Shown here: positions 1 through 14,300 of the stretch, piece after piece
How positions within the stretch are numbered: position 1 is the first letter of the stretch
How the letters are laid out: every line of letters begins with the position of its first letter
Assembly (NCBI GenBank): GCA_013398295.1
Contig: VZSF01000040.1
Coordinates: 61,949-125,948 of the forward strand
Direction: 5' to 3'
Source: Chionis minor
Taxonomy: Eukaryota; Chordata; Aves; Charadriiformes; Chionididae
Length of the DNA: 64,000 nt
The notes under the pieces: generated by a model
The model's database searches: none
Told to the model about the DNA's origin: nothing
Seen by the model: only the letters and a program-made list of their open reading frames with translations
Made by a program: the position numbers and the translations under genes

Positions 1-1828
1 CGCTTCAGAAATAATGCTGTTGCCACCACTTATTTGGGAAGGAACACATATCTTGCAAAAAGATTTCCTGTTTTTGCAGAAATAGTGTAATTTCTGCAGA
101 GCACTCTGTCTAGAGAAGTCAGCAGACTCCCGCTTTACTCCAGTCCTCAAACGCTGACAGGTACCACCAGGACTCTGGAATAACTGTAAGTGGAAAGTGA
201 ATTCTGGGTATTCATATGTAAATTGAAATAACTGATGTCCCATTGTGCTTTTGCTTTCAAAAAAAAAAAAAGGAAAAAAAAAAAGTAAAACCCCAAACAT
301 AATGAAGTATTTGCATATAAAAAGGCTTTTAACTTACATTCTTTGCTCATTGGCAATCTAGGAAGCCCATTATTCTTTGCTGCTATTAAATATACCCAGA
401 AAAACATCCACATTTCTGGGCAAGTAGAAGTTCATAAAAAATAATTTATTCTTGTTCATTTATTTCCATAGGATGCAGATCTTTCTAGACACAGGGCAAT
501 TATTTCTAAACACGAGTGAGAGACCAATGTAAAATTCTGTGGTGGTGTGTTTGGTTTTGTTTTGTTTTTTTTTAATTATCCTAACTAAAGGTTTATAGAT
601 GCTACTTCAGTAGAAAGTCTTATGATAACAGCAAAGGAAACATGGATGTCTTCAGTTTCTAATTCTGAGTGTGCAGCTTTGTGACTAGATAACCATGAGC
701 AAGTGGCTTATTCTTTTGAGGACTAATGTTAGTCTTATTTCTACTGGTGTAAATCTGGAATAACTACACAGAAGTCAATGGATTCACAATGTGAATTCGA
801 TGTCGTTTCCTCATCTGTAAAAGAGATTAATGACATTCTCCTCTCTCGGGGGATAGGGCAAGGATATTTAGTTAATGTTGACTCTTGACTGTGTAAAATG
901 CGAATACATTGTCCTTGTTAGAGCCAAATTTGTACTGTACAGCTGAAAGAAACAGTTAACGCACAAGGTACTCATGCTTACCCCACTCTGCTAAAAACAC
1001 ATCACAATATATTGGCTTTCATTATAGCACCTCAAGCAATTGTCCCATGACTACTTTCTTTAGAGAAGGAAGACTGGTCTATTCTATTAGGAAAACAACC
1101 AGATGCATGAAAATAAATTAGCACAAAAAGATCAGCAACTGTAAAGTGTGCATATGTCCTCCACGGTGCTGCTTGTTTGTGTACAGGTCAAAAGAGAGCA
1201 TTGTAAGTTTAAAATAAGCACCTTTGATTCTGCTAAGTAATTTGTTGTTATATCTATACTGAGAGGCAATAAACTACACACCGACAAAATGGTGGACAGA
1301 TAAATAATTATTGCCAGAAGTGATCTGCAGCTTTCAGGCAATCCTTTGAACATTTTTCTGTCTCGTTATTTCTGTATATAAATGAGAAATATCTTTGTAA
1401 GAAGTAGCAAGGATACCAGGCACAAAAGCCTTAGTATGTCTATCTAATGCAATCAGGAACATAACTATTTGATTCTTAATAACTCAGACTTAGCCATTTA
1501 TGAAGCGATCATGGCCTGGGACACTGTCACACAGGAAGTAGGGGCAAGTAAAACTGCAATAACAGTAATTTCCACTCCTGTTCTGAGGTTCATGCTGTTA
1601 GTTCTCAATGCATTTTTAAAAACTGGGTGTATTATTCCCATTTTGCAGCTGTGGAAAGTAATCCCACTAGGACAAGTGCCTTGCCTAAACAAATCAGCTG
1701 GTGAATGAGGTGGGAGGAAGCCAGGCAGCCGAGCGCAGGGAAGAGAAGGGTGGGAGTAGAGCTGCCCGTTCCAGCAGAACCCATCCCAAGGAGCTGCTCC
1801 CATCTCTGCTCTTGCAACTTGAAATGAA
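1..1828. other. intergenic, no gene recognised
   Basis: AT-rich DNA with only short open frames that match nothing I recognise. It contains an A-rich run at about 259-285. No splice-flanked coding block, RNA gene or repeat family could be identified. Confidence 0.6.
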
Positions 1829-2306
1829 GGGCCACGAAGATCATGCCAGGGCTGGAGCACCTCTGCTGTGAGGACAGGCTGAGAGAGCTGGTGCTGTTCA
1901 GCCTGGAGAAGGGAAGGCTCCACGGAGACCTTAGAGCAGCCTTTCAGTACTTAAAGGGGGCCTACAAGAAATCTGGAGAGGGACTTTTTACAATGGCAGG
2001 TAATGACAGGACGAGGGGTAATGGCTTCAAACTGGAAGAGGATAGGTGTGGGTTAGATCTCAGGAAGAAATTTTTCACTCTGAGGGTGGTGAGACACTGG
2101 AACAGGTTGCCCAGGGAAGTTGTGGATGCCCCATCCCTGGAAGTGTTCAAGGATGGGTTGGATGGTGCTTTGAGCAACCAGGTCTAGTGGGAGGTGTCCC
2201 TGTGCACAGCAGGGGGGTTGGAACTAGATGAAGGTTCCCTTCATCTTTTCATCTTCCCTTCATCTTTAAGGTCCCTTCCAACCTAAACCATTCTGTGATT
2301 CTGTGA
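1829..2306 (+). mobile_element. CR1 LINE 3' end, 5'-truncated
   Basis: The + strand reads as the tail of a CR1 non-LTR retrotransposon. It encodes degraded pieces of the reverse-transcriptase C-terminus (phrases like EDRLRELVLFSLEKGRL and [19 protein letters not shown]) and closes with 'aacctaaaccattctgtgat' plus an ATTCTGTG repeat, the family's 3' signature. A small C/T-rich duplication ('cccttcatctttt', 'cccttcatcttta') interrupts the tail near 2,236-2,270. The copy is dead and much shorter than the roughly 4.5-kb full element. Confidence 0.93.
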
Positions 2307-5300
2307 AAGAGAACCTTGGCCTACTAGCTCCCACCATCTACCAACCAACATTAGATGAAAGGTAGGAACCAGAAGGGTACCGCATAAAATAGCATCGGCT
2401 TGTTAGAGAACCCTTCCTTGTGAATGACTGTCTCAAGTGTTTGGATCTCCTTTTTCTTCCCAAACACCACTCTTCTCAACCATGTGTTAACGCTGATATT
2501 TTGCAGTGCATCTTCAACTAACAACTTATCCGTATGCTTTGTTATCCCCTCTGCTAGCGCTGCAGTGACAAGGAGGCCAAATGACGTCCTTCCTCCGTGT
2601 TGTTTTCCATGCTGTAATCTTTCCAGGGGTTCAGTTACGATCCCGTGAATTAGGTCTGTAGTACACAGCTTTCCAGCGCGGACCAGCTCAGGTCTGTGTA
2701 CCTTGCAAGCTCTAGTGAATTCAGGCAGTAACGGCTGAAGCTTCCTTCTGTCCTAGCCAGCATGATTGTGTCCAGCAAGGTGATTTTTCCAGAGAAAACC
2801 ATTGTTAAACCAGTTCTGTATTAACTGAGAATGTTTTTACACTGAACTCTCGAGCTGGCAGTGTAGCTAGAGTAGCTTGGGCACCAGCTGCCTAGTATTT
2901 ACACAGGATTTCAAGCTGTCTTGTTCAATGCACACTACGATAGCTGCATTGCTACTGGTTCCTCAGTCCTCATGCTACTTAACTTGCTTTTATCAACGTG
3001 ATATAAGACTATGCTAGACTTATCTTTGTTGCCAAAATATTTGCAAGGAAAAACAAAGACATTACAACACTCATGGGAAATTACACCCTGGGAAAACATT
3101 TTATTTCCAATATTAGGCTTTTTTATATTCACATGCTAAAAGGAAAAGAAGCAGCAATATGTCCTAGAAAGTTTTAATTTAGGAAAGAAATTAATCAAGT
3201 AACTTTTTCTAAAGCCTCTTTAAATTAGCAATAGCACTGGTTTGGTCAACTTGTCCTGAAAAAGAGCTCATTAAATCTAATTGGACACACTGTATCGTGA
3301 AGAATCGTATGATAAAACTATGAATTTCAGAGCCAATTAGGGTACTCTGTGGTGTTCAGCACTGATTCCAGTGGTGGATGTCTGCCAAAATATATTTAAC
3401 TAAAGTGTACATGTGGGTGAGATTAATACGTTTTGAGATAGAATCAACCCTGACAACAGGGAAGTCATCTATTAGCGGCAATAACTCAAAGATCACAGCA
3501 AAACTGCTTGTTAAAAGAAATCATAAACTCGGGAAAAATATCAATGTTTATTAAAATTTATTACCTCTGATTTAAATAGATGGCTTAATAGAAGAGATGA
3601 GGATTTTCTTAAGATCTTGTAACTTGACCATAGTGAATCAATATGAATGAACACATGCCTTACAAGGAGAAAATAGGGCTCATATCCTCCCCTGCCGTCA
3701 AAAGCAAAGGGAAAATGCACACTTAAATGATGCGAGGATGAGATCTGGAGTGCCTATTTATGCAGTTCTTACAAGCATCACAAAGTCTGGTCTCAGCAGG
3801 ATGAATCAAATAACTGAAACTGTGCATGTAAAGTCCGTATTCTCAAAGAAGAGAATTAGACGCTTCCCAGGGTAGCCCAGAGTGCCACACAAAGGCTTGA
3901 TGACCAGCCAGTATAAAATCCTGAGGATAACACGTGTCTGAGCACTTCTCTTATTCTGGACTTTGGAGCTTCTACCTGCACAGGATACACAGCACAGAGC
4001 CTTCCCCTCACTGTAGTGTCCTAACTGAGCATGGCTCATTCTAGAGGAATAATGTCTGAAGGAGAATCCTAACCTGGGGTCTCAACTCCCTCATTAGCGT
4101 TGAATGTTCATCTCATGATTACCTAGTGGAAAATGCATTGATAGTTCAGAGCACAGCAGAGAATTCAATCTTTGCCTGACTTCCAGGCCCCCTCACCTTT
4201 CCCTCCGTGCCTCCGGAGCCTGGTACCACCCTGCCTCTTTTCTTTCCAGTCTCATTCCTGGATGCACAGCAGCCCAGTTGGCACAGGCCATACCCCCAAA
4301 CAGACTTTCCTAGCCTGAAACAGGGCATTTGCAGGTTAAGGATGACCCCCAGATCTCCCCTGTGTGGGATAACTGCTTTGACCACTAAGCAACCCCACTG
4401 AAGAAGCAACAGTAGTATCACTTTTAAATAGGGGAACCTGTCTGTCATGATTTACACTGAAAAAAATACAGTCCTTGAGTGATATATACGTTTATAGCTC
4501 ACCTAGTCATTCCTGGTGGCATCACGGTGGACTTCTGTTTTCACAGACACCTACTTTCACAGAAAAAAGCAATAAGCAGAGGTTTCATTTGAAGCATTGA
4601 GAGAGCTTCCAAGTAAAGTAGGAGCATGCCGTCTCCAAGAGTAGGTTTTCTGAGGAACACAGCATTTTGAAGATTAATTTCTTAAGTTCTTTCCCCACTT
4701 CTTGTCTCTAGATGCTGAAGGAATGTCCCTACAACTCCTGACTGCAAGGCGTGGGATGTCCTAACAGTCCAGGATTTGTTTTGCATGACCACTCAGAGTG
4801 TTGGCTAAAAAGAAATAGCTTCATGAGGTCTTGGTATGGGGTAATGCTCGCACAGCAAATTAGATCTCTTAAACAGGACAGTTGGCTGTTGTTGAGATGG
4901 CGTTGCCATTGCAAGGGGTCCTTGCAGTGGTGTCTTAACTGGATCATGTGATTCAGCCTCTTAAGCCACCGTTCTGCTCAGTTCTTACATCTAACTGGCC
5001 TGCGGTGCTGTGCGACCGCTCCAGCACGTGTATGATTGATCCATTCCTACAGATTATCTTAAACTCCATACAAAGCATCCCCTACCTGTCAGAAGTATGT
5101 ACAAAGGTCCTACGTGACTGGTTTTCCATACGTAGAAACCATTTCTACTGCCTATTTACAAATGTCTGTATAAAGTTTGGTCAATTCTGCAGCAAGAGCC
5201 ATGTAAGGGAATCTCTCAACCAGATTCTCCACCCAGAATGTTAAGCAACACACTTAAGCATAAAAGTTGATATAGGGACAGCAGGAGCGGTCTGGGGAAA

Positions 5301-8300
5301 TCTCTAGAACCATCCAAAATTCCTATCCAGAGAGCTTCTGTGAAAGTCGTATTTTTAATTGTGGAGGTGGCTTGGAAGGCCAGTCAATCGCCTTGTCTCA
5401 AGTCAGTCCATTGTTTCAAATCAATCTAAATCATCGATGCAGGTGACTAGTTGGGCAACTCGTAGACCATCCAGGGAATTCATGACTTAGGGGTCTGGGT
5501 TTGCATAGCCCTGATACCCAGCTACATATAGCACTGTTGCAACCAAAGGACAAACTGGAGTTTCACGCTTAGAACGTCAGCTCCACAACTCTTGCTGCAT
5601 TTCGTTAGCTCAGTGCCCAGTCTCTGTGGTGAGAAACTCTTCAGTTGCTTCAGTCTGCTTCTCAAATGCCTTCCTTCTCTGGATCGGGATTTCTCAGAAC
5701 AACACCTCGTATTACATCTTTAGTAAGGGAATGGGGTATTTTAGAATAGAATTAAAATACCATATCCAGCATGGAAGCTAGCAAACAAACAAGAAACTTA
5801 AGTTTTCTGTAAATCTAGGTATTTGTGCATCTCCCATCATTACAGTATCTGAACGAGTCATTGCCTTTATGTGTCATTAATATTAACCGCATTTTATACT
5901 TGGGTAACTGAGGCTCAGATTTGTTGAGTCCCGGCTCAGGCATTCTGTTCCTACTTGATTGTTGTTTTTTCTACTAATGTTGCTTTTACAGACAAGAAAA
6001 GAGAAGTAAAAAAGAAAATCCAGAACACAGACATTGTCTAATTTTGTCTCCTTCATTCTTAAACCACTTTTCATTTACATGGAATAAAATGTTGCTTTTA
6101 CCAGAGGACTGAGCACTAGACCTAAGCGCACTGACAAGCACTGGTTGGCCACGTGCGCATAGAATTTAACCTTTGTCCATATTTTTCATCCAAACAACAT
6201 CACTGCCTGGCACTGGTCCGTGCCTAGCTGTTCTTTGCCACCTGCAATGGAATGAGATGCCTGACCAGCCAACCCAGCCTGCGTAAGTGTAAGCTAACAG
6301 ATAAAGTGCAGCAGAGCTTTATTTTTTCCCCAGTATGTGTTTACCCTGCATCACAGAAAATCCATTTGTCAAATATTAATTGAATTCTCCAACATTTGGC
6401 ATATTTGCATAACTATTATGAAATGGAGCATTATCTCCCTTGGTATTATACCCCTTTCCCTTAGATGGTGTCTCTTTGATCCATTAATCATGTTTCCTGT
6501 ATCCTCCCACAGAAGCTTAATTGCTCACATCCTGCAGAACCCACTCACAAAGAAAGAAATTAGCTCTATGTAAATCTAAGGTTATTACCTTGCCTCGATA
6601 AATGTAAGACAATTAAATTATCCTCTAAAAAGGACAGTGATAAAATTCCAGACAAGCACTGATCACCCAAGGAAGCAGATTGAGGCAATTTTATTGGACC
6701 ATTGAGAAAAAAAAGTTTTTCCTTTACCAAGGGCGTTACAGGGGCAAATGAAACTCCTGTCCATGTCTTCCTCCACTGCCGCTGCTGTCCCATTCATTGA
6801 CTTCAGCATTACTTTAATAACTGAAACAAAGGGCCAGATTCAATAGGCGTCTCTGATTTTAGGCTCATACTGCTGGGTACATCCCCTAGGCATTACTGGA
6901 ACCTCGAGGTACGATGTAAGGATGTGAGCACACCAATAGGCAACCACTTCAACCAAAAGTGCAGCACTAGCTTGTAGGAAATACTGAGAAAAGAAATATA
7001 TCTTAAATTCCACCTCTTAGACCTATAAGGATATGCTTTTCAGAAAAGAAGCCTTTAGCCTCAAACCTCTACTAAATATAGGAACCCACATTTTCAAAAA
7101 AACGCTGGGCAAAACTCTTTTTTTTTTTTCCCACAGGAGCAGGCAGTAGGAGCGGCATCGACTTAACGGCAGTTTGGTGTCACAGCACTTGTGGAGGAAG
7201 TGGGAAAGAGTCAATATTTTTTCGTACAAGTCAGAGTCAGCTCCCACAGAGATGTTCTAACCACCAAGCACAGCTCTTTCTAGGAAGATGGGATTATCCG
7301 CCTTTTCCTGTGAAGCCATGCAGCTGCGCAAAACATAATTCACTGGTAATTTGGCCATAAAGAGAGTGAGCAGATGACTCTGATCAGGCTGTTCAGACAA
7401 AACCATGGAAAACAGGAGGCCTGGTCTCCAACTGCCTTTTCTCTCCAATCACAAAAGAAGATAGTAGTCTGGTTTGTGCAGAACCCTCTGCAGCTGTTGT
7501 TACATGTACTTTATGAGTACACTCGATCTTGACTTACATATTAAAAAATATATAATTCCGGAATCTTGTTCAGGTTTAGATTGTGAGCCATTCAGTCCTG
7601 TCAACATTAGAGGGGCTTGAGCATGTAAAGGTCAGCAAATCTAGAAGCTCAGGGATCTTTAGGATTAAAAAATGCTAAATTCTTCTAGACTTTAGTAGCT
7701 TAGCAAGGCATTTCAGGATCAGGATTCTGGGACTTACTTCCGTTTATCAGATCAGTCCCAAAGAGACTAAGCCAAGAGCACACGCACAAAAAATCTATGG
7801 TCTCACAGAAAAATAAAGCTCAGACTCCAGTTTACCAACCTAGCATCTAAGTCATTAATCATCTTCCCTTCCACATTTTCTTTTCTCAGCCTTGACTCTT
7901 TCCAATAGCTAAAGACCTTTTGTTCTTTCATTCCTCAGGTTTCCAGAATATTTAGCATAACTGTGACAGAAAATGTCTCCATGTCTGTAGAGAGATTGGT
8001 ATCTGTTAAGAAGAGTAAAATGGGAGCAATAAGGACCAGTATATCACTGCCCCAATTTCACTGCTTTCTTCTAAACACAAGTTTGTTCACTCTGCAGCTT
8101 TTTCCACGTTCTTCCTCTTGGTGCAAATTCATTCTCAGTCCTTGTAAATTTCTTCACCATCCATTCCTTTTTTAAGGTTCTCTTTGAAACATATTTCCTG
8201 CATAAAGCTTTTTAATGACTCCATCTATACAATAATTTTCTTTCTACTAAAAACATCAAAGCTAATTTGTGGTAGAAGCATAACCTGATCTATCACAGGT

Positions 8301-11300
8301 CTGTCTGATCATATAGTCTTTTTGATTTAGGCTGTCAAGGTCTTGATCAAGCCAGGATCCACTCTTTTTTACATTGTGAATATTTCATTGGTATTTCATA
8401 AAAAAATATTACAATATTATAACAGATATCCATGGACAGTGACATGTACTTTCCTGGGAGGAGACCTGCATTCTGTGTCTTACCCTGTACGTCACCCGCT
8501 GCAGAAGTTGTCAGAGACAGCAGAAGCCAGCAGTAAGGAAAGGGAACTAGCACACATTTTTAGTTCCTTTATGTACAAATGACTCTTAAGACAGACACCA
8601 AAAGGGATTCTGATTGAGTCAGTGATTAAGTTGGCAGGACCCGAACATTTACTTTTCTTTATGATTTCATTCACAACCTTTAACCTCTTCTTTGGCGATT
8701 TGTAGACTTAAAGCCTTAACCTATTCTTCAAGATGTTCTGACCTTAATTTTATTGCTTACAGCACAGCATTTGGATGTGCATCTGAGGGAAACTGAAGCT
8801 TGTGAAAACCCCAACACCTCCTCTATACAAGGTAATAAACATAAGTAATCAAAAGGAGAAGGCAAACAATACAAAACAAGCCAATTTAGGCTGGAGAAAA
8901 AGTAATCATTTTGAAATTAGAAAAAAATTAGTTTTCTCCCAATTTCATCTGTACTACATGCTGAAAATATGGTGCTTACCACCAATGTAGGACTAAAATA
9001 AAAAAGTATTTTTAATCAGATAAGGAGGTCTTTTTCTGCAACGTAAAATTTCAAGCCATTTAAGAGATCTTACTGGAGTGGAATCCATTATTTAAGGGAA
9101 ACATGAGAAAATTCAGCACCATTCTATTTTCTGCTTGAAACTACCTGCAATAGAGCAGGTAATGTTCAGTATAGTTTCTGAAATTGAATAAAAGTAGATA
9201 TGACAAGAAGAAACAAAGGAAGGTTAGCCAAACATGATATGGCACAGTAGTTGAGAGAAGCTGGCAACAACCAGCTGTAAAATCACTGGACCGAGTATAA
9301 TTGACCTATTTGCACACATAGTTATTATGCATATTATAACAATTGGAGAAAATTCTGTGTATGCTTCCAATATATTTTAGAAGGCTGAATGCAGATTACA
9401 AGAATTTTAGTAAATGAATGCGCACACACTAAGTTTGTCTTGCAGAATTCTGCGTACACTGGCATCACTGAGTAGTTAGGCAGACGGGTTCTGAGGACGC
9501 GCAGCAGCGTAGCTACACAAGGCTCCTTTTTGTCTGTAAAAACCTGAATCCAGCTCACTTCTGTTGGCTTCAAGCTTTGGGGGAAGAGTTCAAGAGCCCA
9601 TTTTAAAATGCCCTTATGCAGCACCACGGCTCATACATGAATATAAGCTCTTAAGCACTTGGTGCTGCTTTTACCATCCCAAGGCTGGTTATTTTCCAGA
9701 GACCCAAACCATTAAGCTGGGTGAAGGACGCTGGGTGAAGTCCCAGGGACATCCATAATAGAGAATGAGCATTGCTTAAAGTTACTGTTGGTTCCCTAAT
9801 AACAGCTTCTGGACTAATGTCATAAGAAAGCACACTTTTTTTTTTTTTCCTGTAAGAAAATACCATTTATATCTAAAACCAGATCTGAATTTACATCCGT
9901 TTGTCTTTCCATGACAATAATTTTGGGATGTACGTTGTACTTCATTTAATTACATGTAATTATTCTTTTACCAGCTACTTAGCTTTTTATACCTCGTATC
10001 TTGCTCCTTTTTTTTTTTTAAACTGTAGCATCTTTTTATGATGAATCTGCAAGTTGAGAATTTATGCAGGCACAGCTCTGGATACAGTTGCTTTGGTACT
10101 AGAAAGCATAGCTTTGCAGCCATCTATTACATGTGATGTAATGTGTCCTTCCACATCTGTCAGGAAAATTTATCTCCAAATCGGTCTCAGGCAGAGACTA
10201 TTATAGGCTGTGCTTGCATGGGCTGACCACAGTAGACTCGTCAGTCTCAAAAATAAAGATTAGCCCTTTTTCCTTGTTAGAAAACTTCATCTATGTTTGC
10301 AAAGCTTACACATAAAAACCACACTTAATGCAAACTATTTAACAAAAGCGCCTTGCAGTTTTCAGACTGTATGAACGGGAGAATTACAAACCTTTGTAAA
10401 ACCACACCCCGTTAGTTCCTGGCAGTCCCAGTAATTAGATGTCCAGTGTCAGGTGCTAAAAGAAATAAAACAGCATGGGAGAAGTAATCACAGATCAAAC
10501 CAAAATGAACCGCAGGGAAACATTTAAGACCATATGATAATGTGGTACGTGACATTGAGGAACACCGAATGCGGGGAAAGGCCAATTCAAACTGAGAGAA
10601 GTTCTCATTTCGGGCAGATACTTCAGTAATCAGCAAGGAGGAGACAAGAAACAGGAAACTGCATTACTGTCTAATGAGGTGTTAGAGGACTCGGGGTGGG
10701 AGGTTTAGTGTCTGAATATGACACTTTGTTTAAAGCTCTTCCTTCAGAGCTTTCCAAGGAGAATACTTAATTCTTGCAGGGTGCCAAGTCCTGCACAAGG
10801 GTGAGCTGTCAGGTGGTTGTACTGTTCCATTACTGGATCTCAGAAAACGTATAAAACCAGTGCTTCCCTGCTGAAGGTGGAGAAAAGCCTGCAAGGTCAT
10901 CCTTCCCCTGTGAGGCTGAGAGAAGGAGGGGGCCCGTTAAGAATGTCTAATGAAGAAAGGAGCAAGTGCTGCTGTGTGGCACTAAGAGGTATGGATTGCA
11001 AACGCTGGTCCACTCGACCTGCTGACGGGAGAGGGAATCTGTTCTCTCAGGGCAGGCAAAGGCAACTCCAGTCTCACTAATCTTATATCCAGGCTTCACA
11101 GTCCCACAGAGCACCCCAAGGCAACGAGCCTGTGCCAGCATCTCTTGCAGTGGTTCATCTGCTGGTGGGATAAACATCCTCTGCGGAGGGAAGTACAGAC
11201 AGTCCCACTCTTAACAGCCATTTTCTGGGACGGCAGAAGGCCCACACTGCGGTCTGAGCTCCTGAGCACAGGCTGCAGGCCCCCTCAGTGGCAGACTTCG

Positions 11301-13249
11301 CGGTCATACGACCCCTCCTCAATCGCATGAAATAGAAACGATTTCTTTTAAATCTGTGTTTTCACATAGAGTCACACCGCAAGACATTTCTTATATATGG
11401 AAACCATTCTGTTCCCGAAAATAAATTCAGATGTTCCCCCAACCATCCTGGGAATTTGTAGATAACTCCTCCAAGTATCATTCCTTTTCCCCAGGAGGAA
11501 TGTGACCAGTAATTGAAGCACAGGGGAGCCATTATCTCCGGTTTTATGAATGTCTGGCTGGATGCACTGGTATTGCTGCATCACTATTCACCTTTTAGAA
11601 CAGGAACACCATCTCCTTCACAAGGGGAAAGAATTAATGCCGGCCTGTAATACTGTGATTCTAACAGGTGTAGTAAAAAGTAGAACACATTACAGTATTA
11701 AAATGACTGTTTGCTACATCCCTGTTTTCCAGTATATATATGTAAAGTAAATGGTAGCAAAAATAATTCTGCAATACATTGACTAGAAAACACCCTTGAA
11801 ACAAAATTCTTACCCAGCGCATGTAGGTTTCATAATATCCCTTTTTTTTCCAATAGTATAATTGAGGAGCATATATTTGACCTCTTTCACATTTTATAAG
11901 TAGAGGATTCTAAAATCTATAATCTCAATTACTCTCCTAATAGACTGTCTTCAATTTTTTTTTAACCTGTTGACCTGTGGGATAAAGCTATTTAGAAGAG
12001 ATGTTATTGTGGAGAGCACTGCCATAATGAAAATGCTGAAGGACAAAAAAATCCAATAAGGAGACTGGAAAACACATTTGGAAGCACACTGCCTGCATTT
12101 AATTTATTCAATATGTATACTGTGAAGCATCTGGGTGTCTTTAATGTACAATCAGGTATTAACGTGGTAGCAGCTATTACAGTCAGCACTTTGCAGCAAG
12201 TTGCAAGCACTTGACAGAAAGCAAATTATCTCCCTAACTGATCCCATAGCACAGAGGTCTGGGAATAAGGCGGCAGTTTCGCAGGGAGATGGAGAAGGCA
12301 GGGAAGACAGCACCGCCAGCTGCCGTGTCACCTCTTCTTCCTACGCTCATGCCTTTTGGTTTGCAACCCTGTATTTTTTTAGTGTGTTTCTTGTGCAGCC
12401 GTATGCACCAAACCCCGAAGTTTTTACCAAGTAATCTCAGCCCTTCTGCTTTCAGTCCTGCAGGGCACAATATGGCTGGTTACCATGGCAGTTAGGTCCT
12501 AGTAAAAAATAGTTTTTTCTCCTTTTTCTAGAAGGAACTGCCACAGAGAGTAGCTATATTTTGCAGTCACATTTCAGTGGGAGACAGCTGATAGTCTCCG
12601 TTGTGCCTGATCCATTGTAAGTCACAAGCATTCCCGGTTTTGCAGCAGCAGCCGAGGCCCTGGGAACATACTCCACACAAAGACAGTCTAGCACAGCCTC
12701 TCCTGCTTCATCCCCGGGGGCAGCGGGACACTTTCGCTCGGAGTTTTTGCTCAGGTTTACGTTCCTCGTAAATCAACAATATCGGATGACGAGGCGAGGA
12801 GAGGAAAATCCTACAGAAATTATGCAACCTTGCTGTGAAATCAAGGAATTTTGCTGAATAGCTCACTGCTTCCTGCAAGGAAAAAAAAATTTGCAGAAAT
12901 ATGTCAGGAAGAGATTGATATTGGATGATAAAGAAATTTAAAGACTCAGATTATAGTTACATCTGTCTTTCAAAGTGAAAATAAAAAGACATGGGTTGAA
13001 CATTTTGATTTGAACTCGTGGTGTTCCAAAAAGGAAAACGTTTGTCCAGTGAGTCAAATAACGTCAGATAAAGCAGACTCCCACACCAACAATACAGATG
13101 TTCGCGAAGAAAGTCCACTTTCAAATCCCAACCGCTGCAAGTCTCACACATGCAGTAAATGGTCCCCTTCAGAAAGAAAACTAAAACATGAGGATTAAAG
13201 CAAGTATTGCAGCAGCCTCACAAGGCGCAGGCATTAGCTAAAAAAACGG
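2307..13249. other. intergenic stretch, no exon recognised
   Basis: About 11 kb of AT-rich sequence with scattered homopolymers (for example T runs near 7,118, 9,838 and 10,009). Translated open frames are short and low in coding character. In mammals the gene upstream of CEP295 is SMCO4 on the opposite strand. I looked for its short lysine-rich plus transmembrane protein on the minus strand and did not find it, so its coding exon probably lies outside the window. A weak tRNA-like SINE candidate lies at 4,320-4,400. Confidence 0.5.
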
Positions 13250-14300
13250 TTTACAGAAGAACGATCAGCGCTAGTTTAGGCGGTCGCGGCAGGGGCTCGG
13301 CCCGGCGTGCAGGCCCAGGCGACAGGCAGAGCAGCACTCCCCGGCCAGGGCACTTCAGAGCCCGCGTTTTCTCCTGCGACCCCTACACCCGGAGGCGCCG
13401 CTGAACAAGGCAGTCACGCACTTTGAGGTAAAACCCGTGAGATGAAACCGGCTTTAGTGCTTGGGAACCCTGGCTACGGCCAGCTGAGGCAATGCGCCCC
13501 TTCAGGTACGTGCCGAGACCGCCTGGGTAAGCGGGCAAAGCGTTAACCCCGTCACACCCGTCCCTGGGAGGGGCCTGGCTGAGAACAGCGGCCCCGACGG
13601 GCAGGGAGGCGAGCGCCCCGCTAACCCCCAGCGGCCATTTTGTATCGCCCGCCTCCGGCCTCAGCGGCCACTCACAGCTTTCCGCGGCTCCCATTGGTCG
13701 CCGGGCGGCAGGGGCGGGGCATGGCGGCCGGTTGGCGCATGCGCGCTGCCGTCAGCATGGTGTGGCGGCGGTGAGGGGGGTGCTCCGCGTGCGCCGGTCC
13801 CGCCGGGGCTCTCGGTTTCCCGCTGCGGCCGCGGTGATTGGCCGCTCGGGGCCGGCGTTGGGGGTGACGCGGCAGGAGGCGGCAGCCGTTGGCGGCCGGT
13901 AGGTGCGGGCGGCCCCGCTGTGAGGCCGCTCCCTTCCCGCCTTCGGGCTCCCGGGGCCGGGCGAGGGCGCACTTGCCTTTCATCTTCCCTCCGCGCCCCC
14001 CTCCCCTCAGCGCGGGCTGGTCGAGCCGCGGTGGCGGCTCCCGGTGCGGCCCGAGCGGGCCCGCGGCCTCCTGGGCGGATCTGGCTGGCGCTGGGGCTCG
14101 CCCGGGCTCCGGCCTACGCCGGCGCCGCGCCGCCCGCCTCAGGCCTGCACGCCCTCCGCCTCCCCGGCCGCACCGCTGCCCTCGCCCTTACCCTGGAACG
14201 CTGCTTCGCTTCCCGGCTCTGGAGAGGTGCCTTCGGCGTGGCTGGGCCGGGCACGGTAGTAAGAGGCGTTCACGTTGCTCACGGGACCCCCTAGCAAGGG
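13250..14300. promoter_or_regulatory. CpG island, probable CEP295 promoter
   Basis: A sharp rise in G+C and CpG density about 2-2.8 kb before the first coding exon, with no TATA box. Visible motifs include an inverted CCAAT box (ATTGG) near 13,693 and another at 13,837-13,841, a GC box 'ggggcggggc' at 13,711-13,720, and a palindromic NRF1-type site 'gcgcatgcgc' at 13,735-13,744. This is the usual architecture of a housekeeping promoter and would suit a ubiquitously used centriole gene. CpG islands often fire in both directions, so a minus-strand transcript toward SMCO4 is possible but not shown. Confidence 0.8.
13760..13898 (+). other. CEP295: probable noncoding exon 1 of CEP295 (5' UTR)
   Basis: The first coding exon begins at an acceptor 27 bases before the ATG, so at least one upstream noncoding exon is needed. 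The best donor in the CpG island is GGCCG|GTAGGT at 13,898/13,899; a second, GGCG|GTGAGG, lies near 13,770. The transcription start is a guess, placed just downstream of the NRF1-type site. Confidence 0.4.

Noticed and set aside
1..13249. Search for SMCO4 on the minus strand
   Set aside because: Its short protein (lysine-rich start, one membrane helix) could not be found; the coding exon is probably further upstream.
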